From: Margaritispora aquatica
Taxonomy: Eukaryota; Ascomycota; Leotiomycetes; Helotiales; Discinellaceae
Assembly: GCA_007644065.1 (NCBI GenBank)
Contig: VJWN01000003.1
Span: 1 to 64,000, forward strand
Reading direction: 5' to 3'
DNA: 64,000 nucleotides
Position 1 is the first letter of the stretch. Each line of letters begins with the position of its first letter. Below, piece by piece: positions 12,337-23,667 of the stretch. Made by a program: the position numbers and the translations under genes. The notes below the pieces were generated by a model that made no database searches, was not told the DNA's origin, and was given only the letters and a program-made list of their open reading frames with translations.

Positions 12337-13260
12337 ATGGCGGCCCTCGAACCCATCACCCTCCCATCCGACACCCCAGTCCCAAAGTCTCCGCCAACTC
12401 CGAATCCACACCCCGCACCAAAAAACATCACCATCGTCCCCGCCACACGCGCCGACATCCCCGCCCTCGGGCGCCTCATGGCCCTCTCCCACGGGCCCGA
12501 ACTAATGATGGCGTTCTTCTTCTCCGCCTGGCCAGACACCGCGGCCATGATACCGTACTACACGGGTCGCGTAGCGGGGGCGTTTGAGGATTCCAGTGTG
12601 GAAATATTCAAGGCTGTTTTATCTGCCGAGGGAGAGGGAGAGGGGAAAGAGGAGATTGTGGGTTTGGTATGGGTGGGAAAACAGAGTGGTGAGAAGAAGT
12701 TGGATCGGAAGTTGGTGGTTCGCGATGATGATGGGCCGGCCGGGGAAGTGAAGGATGGAGAAGAAAACGGGGAAGTGAAGATGAAGATGAATGCTGCGAT
12801 TCCCGGGATGCCGGAGGGCGTGAACATTGCGTTCGTGATGGAGATTATGAAGGGTCTTAGTGTGTTGGACGAGATCATGACAGGGCGGAAATACTATCGT
12901 ATGTTCCCTTCTACCCATCTACTCACATTCACCCCCCTTCCTAAGCACGAACTGACACTCCCCCTTCTTTTTTCAGTACTCTCTTCACTCTCCGTGCATC
13001 CCTCGCACCAAAACCTCGGCATTGGACGACTCCTCATGGAGCGATGCAACGCTGTCGCTGACGCGGCGGAACTACCCACATACCTCACTGCGTTCCCGGG
13101 CGCGTATGATCTGTACCGTAAGATGGGTTATGAGGAGAGTAGCCACTATGATATTGATTTGGAGGCGTGGAGTAAGAAGAAATGGAGGGGTTTTGGCATT
13201 TATCGGAGTTTTGGGATGGTGAGGGAGGTGAACGGGAAGAGCACAGCAGCCGAGGCATGA
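12337..13260 (+). CDS. GNAT-family N-acetyltransferase
   Basis: Two exons (12337-12898 and 12977-13260) give 281 residues. The 78-bp intron (GTATGT...TTTCAG) is a multiple of three and lacks stops, so the gene also reads as one uninterrupted frame. Removing the intron restores a clean motif A, LSVHPSHQNLGIGRLLMERC, which holds the acetyl-CoA binding Gln/Arg-x-x-Gly-x-Gly/Ala signature. The C-terminal part (YDLYRKMGYEES) is the usual GNAT motif B region. The N-terminus has a Pro-rich segment (residues 8-30), then PATRADIPALGRLM, the first GNAT helix. A long Glu/Gly-rich loop lies near residues 95-150. The substrate cannot be told; related fungal genes act on small molecules or toxins. Confidence 0.85.
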   Translation: MAALEPITLPSDTPVPKSPPTPNPHPAPKNITIVPATRADIPALGRLMALSHGPELMMAFFFSAWPDTAAMIPYYTGRVAGAFEDSSVEIFKAVLSAEGEGEGKEEIVGLVWVGKQSGEKKLDRKLVVRDDDGPAGEVKDGEENGEVKMKMNAAIPGMPEGVNIAFVMEIMKGLSVLDEIMTGRKYYRMFPSTHLLTFTPLPKHELTLPLLFSVLSSLSVHPSHQNLGIGRLLMERCNAVADAAELPTYLTAFPGAYDLYRKMGYEESSHYDIDLEAWSKKKWRGFGIYRSFGMVREVNGKSTAAEA

Positions 13261-13488
13261 GAGGCATTGATACATTTTTAGATTGCATTTTGGAGAGAAT
13301 GGTATGAGAATTACGATTGTAGTTAGAGGTTTGCAGATTTAGATTAGGCTAATAAAAGAGATGATAATAGAATGATCGGATTAATGACTTGAGTCCTGGA
13401 TGTAAAACTCCTCTTGAAAAATATTTTCGGATAATTCGAAAATTCAACACCTTAAAATTTGCCATCGACGCTCTTTCTTACTCGTTTT

Positions 13489-14531
13489 TCAACCCTGTAC
13501 AATCCCCATCCTGCCTTTTGAAGTCTTGAATCCTTTATTTGCATCCATGACTGGACACACCCACTTCCTCTCACCACCAGCCGTCTGAATCGCATGACTC
13601 GTTGCCGCTGTACAAAGTTAGCACCTGGTAAATCTACTCATCCATCTGTCATTCTTCTCTCTGTCCCGAAATCTCAATGAGATATCACAAACTCACCGAA
13701 ATCAGTCCTCTGAGAATTCCACTTCACATTCTCCCACTTCCCCTCATCAACCTCATAGACCTCATGTCCAATACTCACCTCGCCCAGCCTGCCCTCGGCA
13801 CTCGCCTTATTCCACCAGTCCCAGCCCTTCCGATGCACGTCTCCATGCGCAAACGCGTACAAGTGCTCCATGGAACGGAAATACATGAGTGAGAGGTTGG
13901 AAGGGTGTGTTGACGTTGCGTTGCTGCTGTAGTCGCTGTAGCCGAGGAAGCCGAGCTCATGTGCATTCTTCTCGAGCTGGATGTACATCGCACGGCCGTA
14001 GGTGCTGAGCTCAATATAGGGCGTGTGCAGCATGCCGAGGGGGCTGAGGGGAGAGAATGATGAGTCTCTTTAAAGCTAGATGGATGGAGGGGAGGAAACG
14101 TACTGATTACTCTTCGACGTCAATAACACCACGACAATCTTCCCACCTCCGATTGACTTCCCAGCACTTCTCACGCTCCCGCCATCCGCCTCAGGGAAAA
14201 TAGCCGTGCTCCTCCCATTCACCACATCTCTCATCAGCTGATTCTCCAGCACGCCGCAGCAGACTAGCACACATCTCACGACCTTGAAGATGGCGAGTCC
14301 AAATGTTGGCGTCAGGGTGTAGTACGCCGGTATCGAGCGTGGTGTGAGTAGGACGATCAAGCCTTGAATGCAGCACCCCACGAGAAGCCAGTCGGCAATG
14401 CTGAGGAGGTTGCGGAGGCGATTGAGACCTTGAGTGGAGAGGAGAGAGTGATATGGATGACGCCAGCCGGAGCTGCCTTGGGAGATGGGGCGTTTTGCGG
14501 AAGGGACGGGAAAGAGTGCTTTGAGATCCAT
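13489..14531 (-). CDS. DUF4188 family (monooxygenase-like) protein
   Basis: Three exons (14531-14104, 14043-13697, 13607-13489) give 297 residues. Intron 1 is 60 bp (GTACGT...CTCAG). Intron 2 is 89 bp (GTGAGT...branch TGCTAAC...TACAG). Splicing gives continuous family features: IVVVLLTSKSNHPLGML, then YGRAMYIQLEKNAHELGFLG, then SLMYFRSMEHLYAFAHGD and HRKGWDWWN. The last exon adds ATSHAIQTAGGERKWVCP and ends GRMGIVQG. The N-terminal part has two hydrophobic segments (about residues 44-64 and 70-90), as in fungal DUF4188 proteins. The fold is a ferredoxin-like dimeric barrel known from small monooxygenases. The reaction is unknown. Without the third exon the gene would stop early inside intron 2. 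Confidence 0.85.
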
Positions 14532-15348
14532 TGTCTTTTTCTCGTCTTTTAATTAGATTTTATTATTTAATACAGATAATGACTCCTTGCCTATCCGCTA
14601 ATAGTGTCTTTTTAGTCTTGCGTGATGAGAAAGTGATGTATGCGACCGAGGGAAGTGGGACCAAAATGTCAGAGCTTACTGTAGGAATATATAAGATTAG
14701 ATAGGATTTGCCTTCGGCTTTGGATTCGGCCATTGCATACCTCCGTGAGTATACCGGTAGTGTGTTTCGCCGCAAGATAGATAAAGGGGTTGAGGTTGCT
14801 CGCATTGTCAGCATTCACCAGCATACCTACGGACGTAAACAAGGATGTGATTTCACAGCGGAGGAATCCTGCGCCCAGGTAACGTGACAATGACAGGAAG
14901 GCTTGCGATATCACAAACAAGGCAACCTGATCAGACATGATCGTTATCAGAGTTGAAATAGTTGTGCTGTCGAGCTATCGAATACCAGCTGCGATTTGAG
15001 ATGTGATGATGTTTGCTTCTGGTGGTTATTGTTGTTACTCGAGTTTGCACCCTAGAAAGTTGACAACTTTGAAGCACGATTCAGTTCATTGGAACTATGG
15101 TCTCGCCCTAGCCTTCGCAATTATCAGTTAGTCCTTCTTTTTAAGCCCACTTACGCTCACTGTGAGGGTTGAAAGCATGCTTTCTGACAGCAGCTAAGCT
15201 TGGCAGTATATTTTACAATATCGTAGTTCCTCGCCCAACGTACGCATCTTTTCGAGAGATAGGGAAAGTCTAGATATTGCGATCTTCTAGGCAACAGTTG
15301 TCATCGTGAGTAACTTTACAGCATATGATGAATGCATAGCTCGACGCG
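14532..15348. other. Intergenic, 0.8 kb
   Basis: It lies upstream of the DUF4188 gene and downstream of the deaminase gene, both on the minus strand. Short minus-strand frames at 14563-14938 have no family likeness and weak starts, so they are not called. No repeat is seen. Confidence 0.55.
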
Positions 15349-16647
15349 TCAATCGACTATACAGCTCGTCATTGGCTTCAACCTCGAAAGCTCTGGCTCC
15401 TCCTCAATCTGCTTCACAACGACATCATTCATGACCCCCACAACGCCACGGTACCTCTCAACAATCTCATTCGAGTACTCCTCCAGATCCGGGATCGTCC
15501 ACTGATCAAACAACTGCCCATGTGTCTTCGATGGAAAGAACTGCCCATGCGCACTCAAGAACTGATAACAAAGATAGCATAGCCACTTTGAGACCCCAAT
15601 AACCCTTGGTCTATTATCCGGATAAAGATCATAGTAAACAGCTAGCTGCACTTCAGCGTGTACGTGGCACGACTTCGCCCACTCGTGATGGCCGATGGAG
15701 GTAGGCACGCTGTGATAGGGCGTGAGATAGGCGATTTTTATATTGCGGAAGAGAGAAGTGTGTGCTTGTGCTATTGTAATGAGAGAGGTCGACATGCGTC
15801 TGTAGGCTGCTATCTTTTGTATTTGACGCAAGGACTTAATCGCCGCGGCTATTTGGCTTGTTTGCTTGGTTTGGTTCTGGAGACGTTGGAGATAGTCTTT
15901 TATTTCGAGATTTGAGCAGAATGCTAGACTCTCATCAACGAGGTGTTTCAATGCGGACAGAGTATCTACGGAGGACTCGAAACTCTCGTATACAGTAGCG
16001 AGACTTTTAATACGAGACTCAACCGTCTGCCTTGTAGCTTTCTCGCGCTTGGTGTAGGCAAACTCTGCTCGATGGGTCAAATTCGTGAAATCTTGCCACA
16101 GAGGCTTCTTGTGACTTTTGGAGAGGTACTTCGGCTTCTCCCACTTTGAGGATCGTAGCCTAGCAAGAAGTCGTAGCTTATGGAGTCTTATCACAACGTC
16201 GAAAAGTCGCTCTACGAATTGCTCTGTAATCCCTTTTCCTCTTTCCGGTGATGAGGCGGTTTGTGCCAAGACATCGACCACATCCTGCAAGGTAGACTTA
16301 ACACTCTCGTCAAAGGACAAGTCCATAGCTGCGAATCGAAGGGTAGTAGTATCGTTAATGCGGTCTTCTTCGATACATACTGCTGCAACACTTTGTGCAC
16401 CCTCGGCAACGGCAGCTAAGCAAGCAAAGTCATCCGCAATTTGTTGCTCGAGTTCAAGTGGAAGTGTATCTGTGACTTTGCGTGCTGGGAACTTATTCCA
16501 TTCTAGGCCGCTGAAGACTTTTGGTTCCATTGGTATTGTGTTCGTTCTCTCTTCAAGTGTAACTAGATTTTTACGAAATTCGTCCTCTGATATGGGGAGC
16601 CATATCGACTTCGCAGCAACTGCAGTGCGAGCATCTTTGAGTGACAT
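15349..16647 (-). CDS. OTT_1508-like deaminase family protein
   Basis: An intronless gene of 432 residues starts at the ATG complementary to 16645-16647. The C-terminal third carries the zinc-dependent deaminase signature. A His-Ala-Glu triad at about 330-332 (CHVHAEVQLAVYY) is followed by a Cys-x-x-Cys pair at 357 and 360 (SKWLCYLCYQFL), then THGQLFDQW. His, the two Cys and the catalytic Glu match the cytidine-deaminase-like fold, as in the fungal OTT_1508-like family. The first 300 residues are mainly helical and Lys/Glu/Leu-rich, with no second domain recognised. The substrate is unknown; members are suspected to act on nucleic acids or nucleotides in conflict systems. All zinc-site residues are present, so it may be active. 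Confidence 0.8.
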   Translation of the reverse strand: MSLKDARTAVAAKSIWLPISEDEFRKNLVTLEERTNTIPMEPKVFSGLEWNKFPARKVTDTLPLELEQQIADDFACLAAVAEGAQSVAAVCIEEDRINDTTTLRFAAMDLSFDESVKSTLQDVVDVLAQTASSPERGKGITEQFVERLFDVVIRLHKLRLLARLRSSKWEKPKYLSKSHKKPLWQDFTNLTHRAEFAYTKREKATRQTVESRIKSLATVYESFESSVDTLSALKHLVDESLAFCSNLEIKDYLQRLQNQTKQTSQIAAAIKSLRQIQKIAAYRRMSTSLITIAQAHTSLFRNIKIAYLTPYHSVPTSIGHHEWAKSCHVHAEVQLAVYYDLYPDNRPRVIGVSKWLCYLCYQFLSAHGQFFPSKTHGQLFDQWTIPDLEEYSNEIVERYRGVVGVMNDVVVKQIEEEPELSRLKPMTSCIVD

Positions 16648-17093
16648 TACTATCTGTTAATCATGTGCTCTGGCTTTCGATCCCTGGTGCTGCAAAGTAC
16701 ACTTGAGAATTTCCTAAAGATTGGGTGAGAAAGAGAGAGGATGTTGGAGCGAGAGAAAGCTTTTCGCTTACACAATGCACTAAAATCTTGACTGACATCA
16801 TGTGATATCAGTTGCAGCCCCACACGTAGGAACTTACAATGTAGTCATTGATGACTTGGTCTTTTCATGAATGCGGTATGATAGAAGGAGATTGGAGAAA
16901 AAATGTTCTCAAAGTACAAACAGATAAGGCAGGTATCAAAATTGAAAATCTTGATTGCGTTGTACTGTTTGGATACTTGGCACTCTCCATTTGGCTAACT
17001 GATAAGATTACCTTAAGCGTCCAGAGACAATACATCACAATGATATCAATGTCATGATTTGCTGTGTTTGATTTAGATTCATACGCTATTCAA
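16648..17093. other. Intergenic, 0.45 kb
   Basis: It holds the promoter side of the deaminase gene and the 3' flank of UTP13 (both minus strand). Nothing else is recognisable. Confidence 0.55.
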
Positions 17094-19959
17094 CTATTCC
17101 ATAATAACATCCGGTTCTTCTCCACTCTCAACACCCCTCAGCAAACCATCTATCCCACTTCCGTATCCCTCATCCACTACTAGGCCCTCCATTTCCTTCA
17201 ACGTAAACTCCAGTACGAAACTCTCATCAACCAACTCTTCCATGCGCTTGTAATGTCTTGATGAGTAGACCTTCAAAGCCTCCAATACCACACTCAGACT
17301 ATCCGTCTTGCCACTCTTTCCGCTGTCTCCCTCGTCATCACTTCTTCGCAACTTCAAATTAGCCAGTCTTGTTGCAGGATAGCTTCGCACAAGCACCCAG
17401 AAAATCCTTTGCGCAACAGGTGCTGTCCTGTTGTTGGTATTCCAATCTCTGATTCTCAGTAGCAGTGTGAATATCTGGAAATCCGACAGTGTGGCCAGAA
17501 CCTCGTCCACTGCTTTAATACCAGATAAACTACCCTCCTCAGGCGGACTGGTCGTGATGACAGCTGTAAATAGTGACAACAGTCTGCCGGGGTGGTTAAG
17601 CTGTAGAGCAAGCGTGATAGCTTGGCGGTAAGATTTGGAGTGAATGTAATTCTGAAGCTCTTGCTCTTGCTCTACGAATTGCGTAGCGGCTGCAGTTGAT
17701 GCTTCCTGTGTGGCGGAAGTTGTGTCCTTCCAAAAAGTCACAGTCGAGTCTCCAGATCCAGATACAATCATGTTGGTAACAGGATGTACGGCCAGTGCCC
17801 AGACTCGGTCCTCATGGTTATCAAGTGAGCATGCTGTTTCTCCGGTATTGACATCCCAAACTTTGACAATGCCATCACCTCCTGCACTAGCGACCTGGAC
17901 AAACTTCTTTGCGCGATCACTGGTTGGGATGTTGAGCCAGGCTACCTTGAGAATGCTTTGGGTGTGGCCCTCGAACGTTCGAATGCAGCTGTAATCCGAT
18001 AAACTCCAGATCTTGACAGTTTTGTCACCACTCCCTGTAAGAACCAGACCTTTCCCAGCTGCAGGTCCACTGTCTCCTGTAATGATTGGGGTCTCTTTAG
18101 GTGCAAATTTAACAGACCATACACCTCGCTTATGCCCTTTGAGTATACCTTGGGTTTCTCCACTTTCCACATCCCATATCTTTACAGATCTGTCCTGAGA
18201 AGCTGAAGCAAAGAGTTGACCGTTGTGGTGTATGTCCAAAGCATTAATATCCTTGTCGTGAGCTTGGCGGGTCCAGCGAGCCCGGGGTGGCTTCGAGCCG
18301 GCAGTTTGTGAGGTTGGAATGTCCCAGCATTTTACTGTCTGATCCTGGGAACCTGTCAAGAGGTAGGCAGGGGGATGATCTAAAGGTGACTTGAACTTTG
18401 GAGAAGATTCAGGTGGTGTAATCTTGGGCAAAGCGACTGCTCCAAGGGTTTCTGTGTGGCCGTTGAACGTTGCGTAGCATTCGAATGACGAATTTGCAGG
18501 GTCAATTCGCCACAACTTCGCTGTATTATCCTTCGCTCCAGTTACTATCCAGTGGCCCGACCAGTCAATATCTAGACAGATAATATAATCATCATGGCCT
18601 CTTAATTGAGCAACATCGGCACCAAAGTAGTCATTGCCTTCACCTTGCCCTAATGATACAATACGGATCTCCTCAGAATTTGTAGCAAGTGCGAGTAAAG
18701 AACGATCCGGGAGAAGGTAGCCAAGGTCGATAATCTCGTCGTGAGTTCCAGAAATCTTTCGAATCTGTCCTAATGAAGGTATTGTGTCTGATGATCCAAG
18801 ACTATTCAACTCAGATATCGAGTGCAAAGTCATGGTGTAATCCGCCTGGATAGAAAGGAGGAAAGGAAGGTCCGTGAAGGATATCACATCGAGGATTGCA
18901 TCTGCCTCCCCATTTGGAGCTTGTGGTTTCGTTACCTCACGTCCATTGTCCGTCTGCCATAGCCTCACATTTCCATTCACACCTCCAGCGTATGCAAACC
19001 GTCCCGCTTCCAGAAATCCTGCAGCTTCAACTTCTTCTAAAACAGGCACAATCTTCCGAGACTTCCAAGTCTTCGCATCCCACCAGATCAGTGTTTTGTC
19101 TCGACTTGCTGTTAACAGCGCATTTTCTTCCGGTGAGTAGTCCAAAGAAGTAACATCAGAGACATGAGAGTCCAGTACCGAGGCACAAATTCGTTTGTTA
19201 AGATCCCAGATTCTAACATTGCCATTCTGAGCTCCAGATGCAAGTCTAAATCCTTTCCCAAAGCTATTCGACTCCTCTGTCTCCTCTGTATTGCCTCTCT
19301 GAGGTCCCTTCTTCCTATTCCTTGAGGAAATGCCAGTTTCCTCGTCTCGATTGCTTGCGACTAATTCGAAAAAGTGTAAAGCAGACACCAGGACATTAGG
19401 GCCTCGGAATGTGTGCGTGTTGTAACCTCCAATGATATCCCAAACCTTCACTACTCCATCTGCCCCACCGGTTGCTAGAAGGGTGCTTGTTTGGTCCACA
19501 GCAAGCACGACGACGGGTGTTGTATGAGGCTTCAGAGTTCGAATGAGCTCGTACTTAAGGGTAAAGGCAGACAGTGGAGATGGTCGAAGGGAGTATATTC
19601 GCATGGACAGTGACCTAGAGCATATAATGAGGTGCGAAGCCGACGGGGTTACTAGCAAATGGGTAAGTATTTGTTTTGTGGCGGGGTGTAGATTGACGAA
19701 CATGTAAGTGTTGAAATGACTTCTCCATCCTGAAAGTACATTAGCAGGTGTTCTTGATTCCCGACAGAGCGCTAAAACCTACTCCTTCAATCTTTGCAAG
19801 CTGTCTTCCAGTGTTAAGGTCGGTCAACAGAGCATCTTCGCCCAGAGTTGTCGCAAGAATGCGCCCGGCATGGTCGAGCGCAACACTACCACCAGTATAT
19901 ATCGGTCGGATGGTATGCTCCGGCTCGAAGGTTGTATGATATGCAGCCTTGGTAGCCAT
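17094..19959 (-). CDS. UTP13: U3 snoRNA-associated protein UTP13 (SSU processome)
   Basis: Three exons (19959-19783, 19729-19702, 19651-17094) give 920 residues. The 28-bp middle exon (DGEVISTLT) lies between a 53-bp and a 50-bp intron. I chose the ATG at 19959 (MATKAAYHTTFEPE), where homologues start; an in-frame ATG nine codons upstream is possible. The protein has tandem WD40 repeats through about residue 700, with GHDDYIICLD, GHTETLGAV, RQAHDKDINALDI, GHKRGVWSVKF, GHTQSILKVAWL and NHEDRVWALAVHP blades. It ends in the Utp13 C-terminal helical domain (QNYIHSKSYRQAITLALQLN). It works in the UTP-B subcomplex of the small-subunit processome during 18S rRNA maturation in the nucleolus. Length is slightly above the yeast protein. 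Confidence 0.95.
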
Positions 19960-21315
19960 TGTGAAGGTGAATTGGGAACTGTTCAATGATCTATCTTTCC
20001 TCTCTTCACTTACTTGTTACTGATTTCCAAACTCTTTTGCCAAAGCATGCAAAAATTATTTGACGGCGATAACGATAAGGTTACGAGACTAGTCCTAAAG
20101 TAGAAAGCCATAACCACCCTCCCCTCAATACAACGACGTAACATAAATTTGAATCTCAAGAGAGAAGTTTGCTTACTATCCAGGTTATGTCCCAGATTAC
20201 GAAAAACAGCCTGTGAGATTGAAGAAGTCGACACCTGTCCTGCGTCTTTTCATTCCAAACTGTAGCTATACAAGAGCACGCTTTTCGATGTAGATTACCT
20301 CGTTCATCACCGTCAAAACAGCAACAATGAAGACGTATTCGATGTCTTCATAATGATCTGGAATAATGCGACAAGTCTCGCTGGTATAGACCTATTTGAC
20401 GCGCAGAGTAAAGACCAGAATGCGATTGTCTTCACCAAGCAATGCGACTATGCTAGGTGTGCTTGTGTTCTGCTAGCTAAAGAATGACACAAGAATGTAG
20501 ATGGGAGAATCCATGAGTATATATCCTGCCAATGTGAAAATCACAATACGTTTCACTTCATAACAGATTACTAACGCTACCTTGTGCGTTTGCCTTACTT
20601 TGACATAGAAATCTTCGGCTTCGACGAACCTTGAAAACAGATAGATGTGTTAGATGTTCTACATTGTATTTCTGACTTTCGATGGCAAGGAGTTGTCATA
20701 GTTGAAAAGACTAAAGTATGCCATTCGCCTTTGGATTAGCTGCCGCAGTGGAGAGTATATAAATCTCTACCACTGATTCCAGCATACTACACTTGAACAA
20801 CACAGCAACACAGCCGACAGCCCAGAGGAATATGATGGATAGACGTTTACAACTTAGTCGTAGTATCTCTACGATATAGCTGCGCACATCCTAGCTTGAG
20901 GTTCCGCGCTTTGTCCAGTCGCTGTCGTACACAGGGTGAATTTGAGCAGCGGCGCAGGCCAAAGTTGATTCCAACAATCGAGCCTCTAGTTTGAGGCTCA
21001 TATACCATGTGATCTAAGAGCTAAATAACCGCATCGAGAACACTCTTCTCTCTTTCGATTCTGATCTGTCTCGATTAGGCGTTTGCTGTAGAAGTTGTGG
21101 CGCGAGTCGCAACCGAATTTCACTAGCCTCGAGCTTAGCGAGTCGCCTTCATATCTGCAGCCACTAGAGTCTATTGAGTCTTGCTTTAATTCCTTCAACA
21201 ACTTCGCAGGTTTCAATTACAACTCAAGAACTTCATCTCGCATTTCAATAAAATCTTCTCATCTATTCAGACCATTTGCACATTTATCAGCGGACATCCA
21301 GGCAGCGTTTTCAAG
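19960..21315. other. Divergent intergenic region UTP13 / histone deacetylase
   Basis: These 1.36 kb separate two divergently transcribed genes and should hold both promoters. The segment at 21000-21315 is probably the 5' UTR and promoter of the deacetylase gene. No gene, RNA or strong repeat is recognised. Confidence 0.55.
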
Positions 21316-23202
21316 ATGGCGCCCAAAGTCTCCTACTTCTACGACGAGCATGTCGGCGAGCACAAGTACGATGAGCGCCACCCCATGAAGCCATTCAGAG
21401 TTCATATGACACACGATTTGGTTATGAACTACGAATTACAGAAATCAATGACAATTTGCGTAAGTTTCCCCTTTCCTCAATTCAACCTTTCCAAATTCCT
21501 GTGCTTGTCCAACTTTGCGCGTTTCTCATTGAGAGGTTGTAGTCAAAGAGCTTGTCAATTAAATTGCGCTATAATTACATCTCTGCAAGTTTGTAGAGGA
21601 TTAATATCTTTTCTAGCAATAACACAAATTACTGTTCCAAGATTTACAGCTGCACCCAACTGACCTCTCGCAGCGCGCCGTACCAGCTACTGCACTGGAG
21701 ATGACTCAATTCCATACGGATGAGTATATCGAATATCTAAGAGATATCACCCCAGAAACGGTGGACCTGCGCAGTGCGGAGACAGACCGCTACAATATCA
21801 ACCTAGACACGCCAGTCTTTGATGGCCTGTACGACTTTTCCAGCATGTCAGCTGGTGGCAGCATCGAAGGTGCCGCGAGGTTGAATGAAAGACTGTCTGA
21901 CATCGCAATCAATTGGTCTGGTGGGCTCCACCATGCAAAGAAAGGTTACGCAAGCGGATTTTGCTACGTCAATGGTAAGTGCAAACCTCGAGCAATGGCG
22001 AAAATGGCTCTTCTAACAATTACACAGATATTGTTCTCGGAATTTTGGAGCTTCTGCGATTCCATCAACGTGTCTTGTACATTGACATTGATGTTCATCA
22101 CGGCGATGGCGTCGAGGAGGCATTCTATACCACAGACCGCGTTATGTGTCTTTCCCTTCACAGGGGTGGCGGTTTCTTCCCAGGCACTGGTGATATCAAT
22201 GACGTCGGCTACGGCAAGGGCCAATGCCATTCTGTTAATGTTCCTCTGCGAGACGGCATGAATGACCAGGCCTATGCTCAAATCTTCGAGCCTATTCTCG
22301 ATGCTATCATTCGGTACTTTAATCCCCAAGCCATCGTTTTGCAGTGTGGTGCCGACAGTCTCTCTGGTGATGTGCTCGGTGCTTTTAACTTGAGCATGGC
22401 AGGCCATGCCAAGTGCGTTTCCTACGTTCAGAGCAAAGGTCTGCCAACTCTCGTTCTTGGAGGCGGAGGCTACACTGTCCAGAATGTCGCGCGAACCTGG
22501 GCCAAGGAGACGGGTGTCATTCTCAACGCCGAGATGAAGCGGGAATTACCACATAACGCTTACTACGAATGGTACGGACCATCCTACGTGCTCGACGTCG
22601 AACCATCAAATGCGCCAAACATGAATTCAAAGCAGTCTCTGCACAAGATGTTATCCATCGTCGTCGATAATCTCCGAAGCATCAATGCTGTACCCTCCGT
22701 CCAGATGCGTAGCGTCCCGATGGGAATGGCAGGCAATATCTATGAGATGTATGCAAGACTCGACGACGAAGACGAAGATGACAATCCTGATGTCAGAGAT
22801 ACCTTGCGCAGAATGGATCAAAAGATCAAGAGTGGGTTGGATCTCATGGATGGCGACGAGGAGTCAGATGATTACCGGGAAGCTTACCTTATGCAACCGA
22901 GAGAAAAGCGCTTGAGTGGACTATATGCAGATGAAAGTCGTGAGGATGAGGCGATAGACATGGCAGGAGACACTTCGGATTCTGCGACTTCGTCCCCAGG
23001 TGCTATTCGAACAAGGGATATTTCAGATTCTATGGGTTCGTCTCCAGGTGGGACTGCAAGCGACGAAGAGGCTGCTTTGCAGGAAGAATTGGATGAGGTA
23101 GATATCGAGGATGAGGATGGAGATGAAGATGAAGATATGGACAGCGGATTTGAGGCACTGGAAGATGGAGATGATGGGGACTATGATCCCCTCGACTATT
23201 AG
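21316..23202 (+). CDS. Class I histone deacetylase (RPD3/HOS/HDAC8-type)
   Basis: Three exons (21316-21459, 21674-21974, 22028-23202) give 539 residues. The first acceptor is taken at CTCTCGCAG, because only then does MTIC-RAVPATALEMTQFHTDEY align without gaps to class I deacetylases. All active-site elements are present: His134-His135 (GGLHHAKK), Asp170 and His172 (DIDVHHGDG), Asp258 (QCGADSLSGD) and Tyr297 (GGGGYT). The region after Thr-Asp-Arg-Val-Met reads SLHRGGGFFPGTGD, with QCGAD further on. These are closer to HDAC8/HosB-like proteins than to RPD3 (FHKYGEYFPGTG, QCGGD). The last 140 residues form a Glu/Asp/Ser-rich tail. It would remove acetyl groups from histone tails within corepressor complexes. 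The subfamily call is tentative. Confidence 0.9.
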
Positions 23203-23667
23203 AAGCACACTGCATCAAGAATTCAAGATTGATTTAGAGGTGGCGAGGAGACCTTGAATGGAGTTTTAGCATGGAGTTAGGCGATCAGTCATAAAATTGT
23301 AATAATTCTTTACGCAGATGAGTTTTTCCAGTTTGAAGAGAAGTTTCATGAAGTTTTGCATGTAATTGCTCTACCTAAGATACATCAACACAGTGAGGAT
23401 AATCATGTGACTTTTGCCTGAGGCTCGAGACGTGATTACCACTCAAAGGGGAAGCTAAGGTAGACATTCATCAAAGAACCCTCAACTATTGTCATATCAC
23501 GACGTCTATAGAAGGACTTCTGTGCTCTAGCGACGACACTGTCTCTCTTCTGTTTCGTCTATATTGAAAATGCAACGATAGCAGGAGACTGCAATCCTGG
23601 ATTGCCCTTGGCCCCACGTGATATCAAACAACTGTTCAGGGAGTACCTACCTGAGAGCTTTGTAGAG
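23203..23667. other. Intergenic, 0.46 kb
   Basis: It holds the 3' UTR of the deacetylase gene and the short promoter of the next plus-strand gene. Nothing else is seen. Confidence 0.55.

Noticed and set aside
14563..14938. Two overlapping minus-strand frames of 83 and 89 residues
   Set aside because: Weak start context, no family likeness, and no convincing splice link to the DUF4188 gene.
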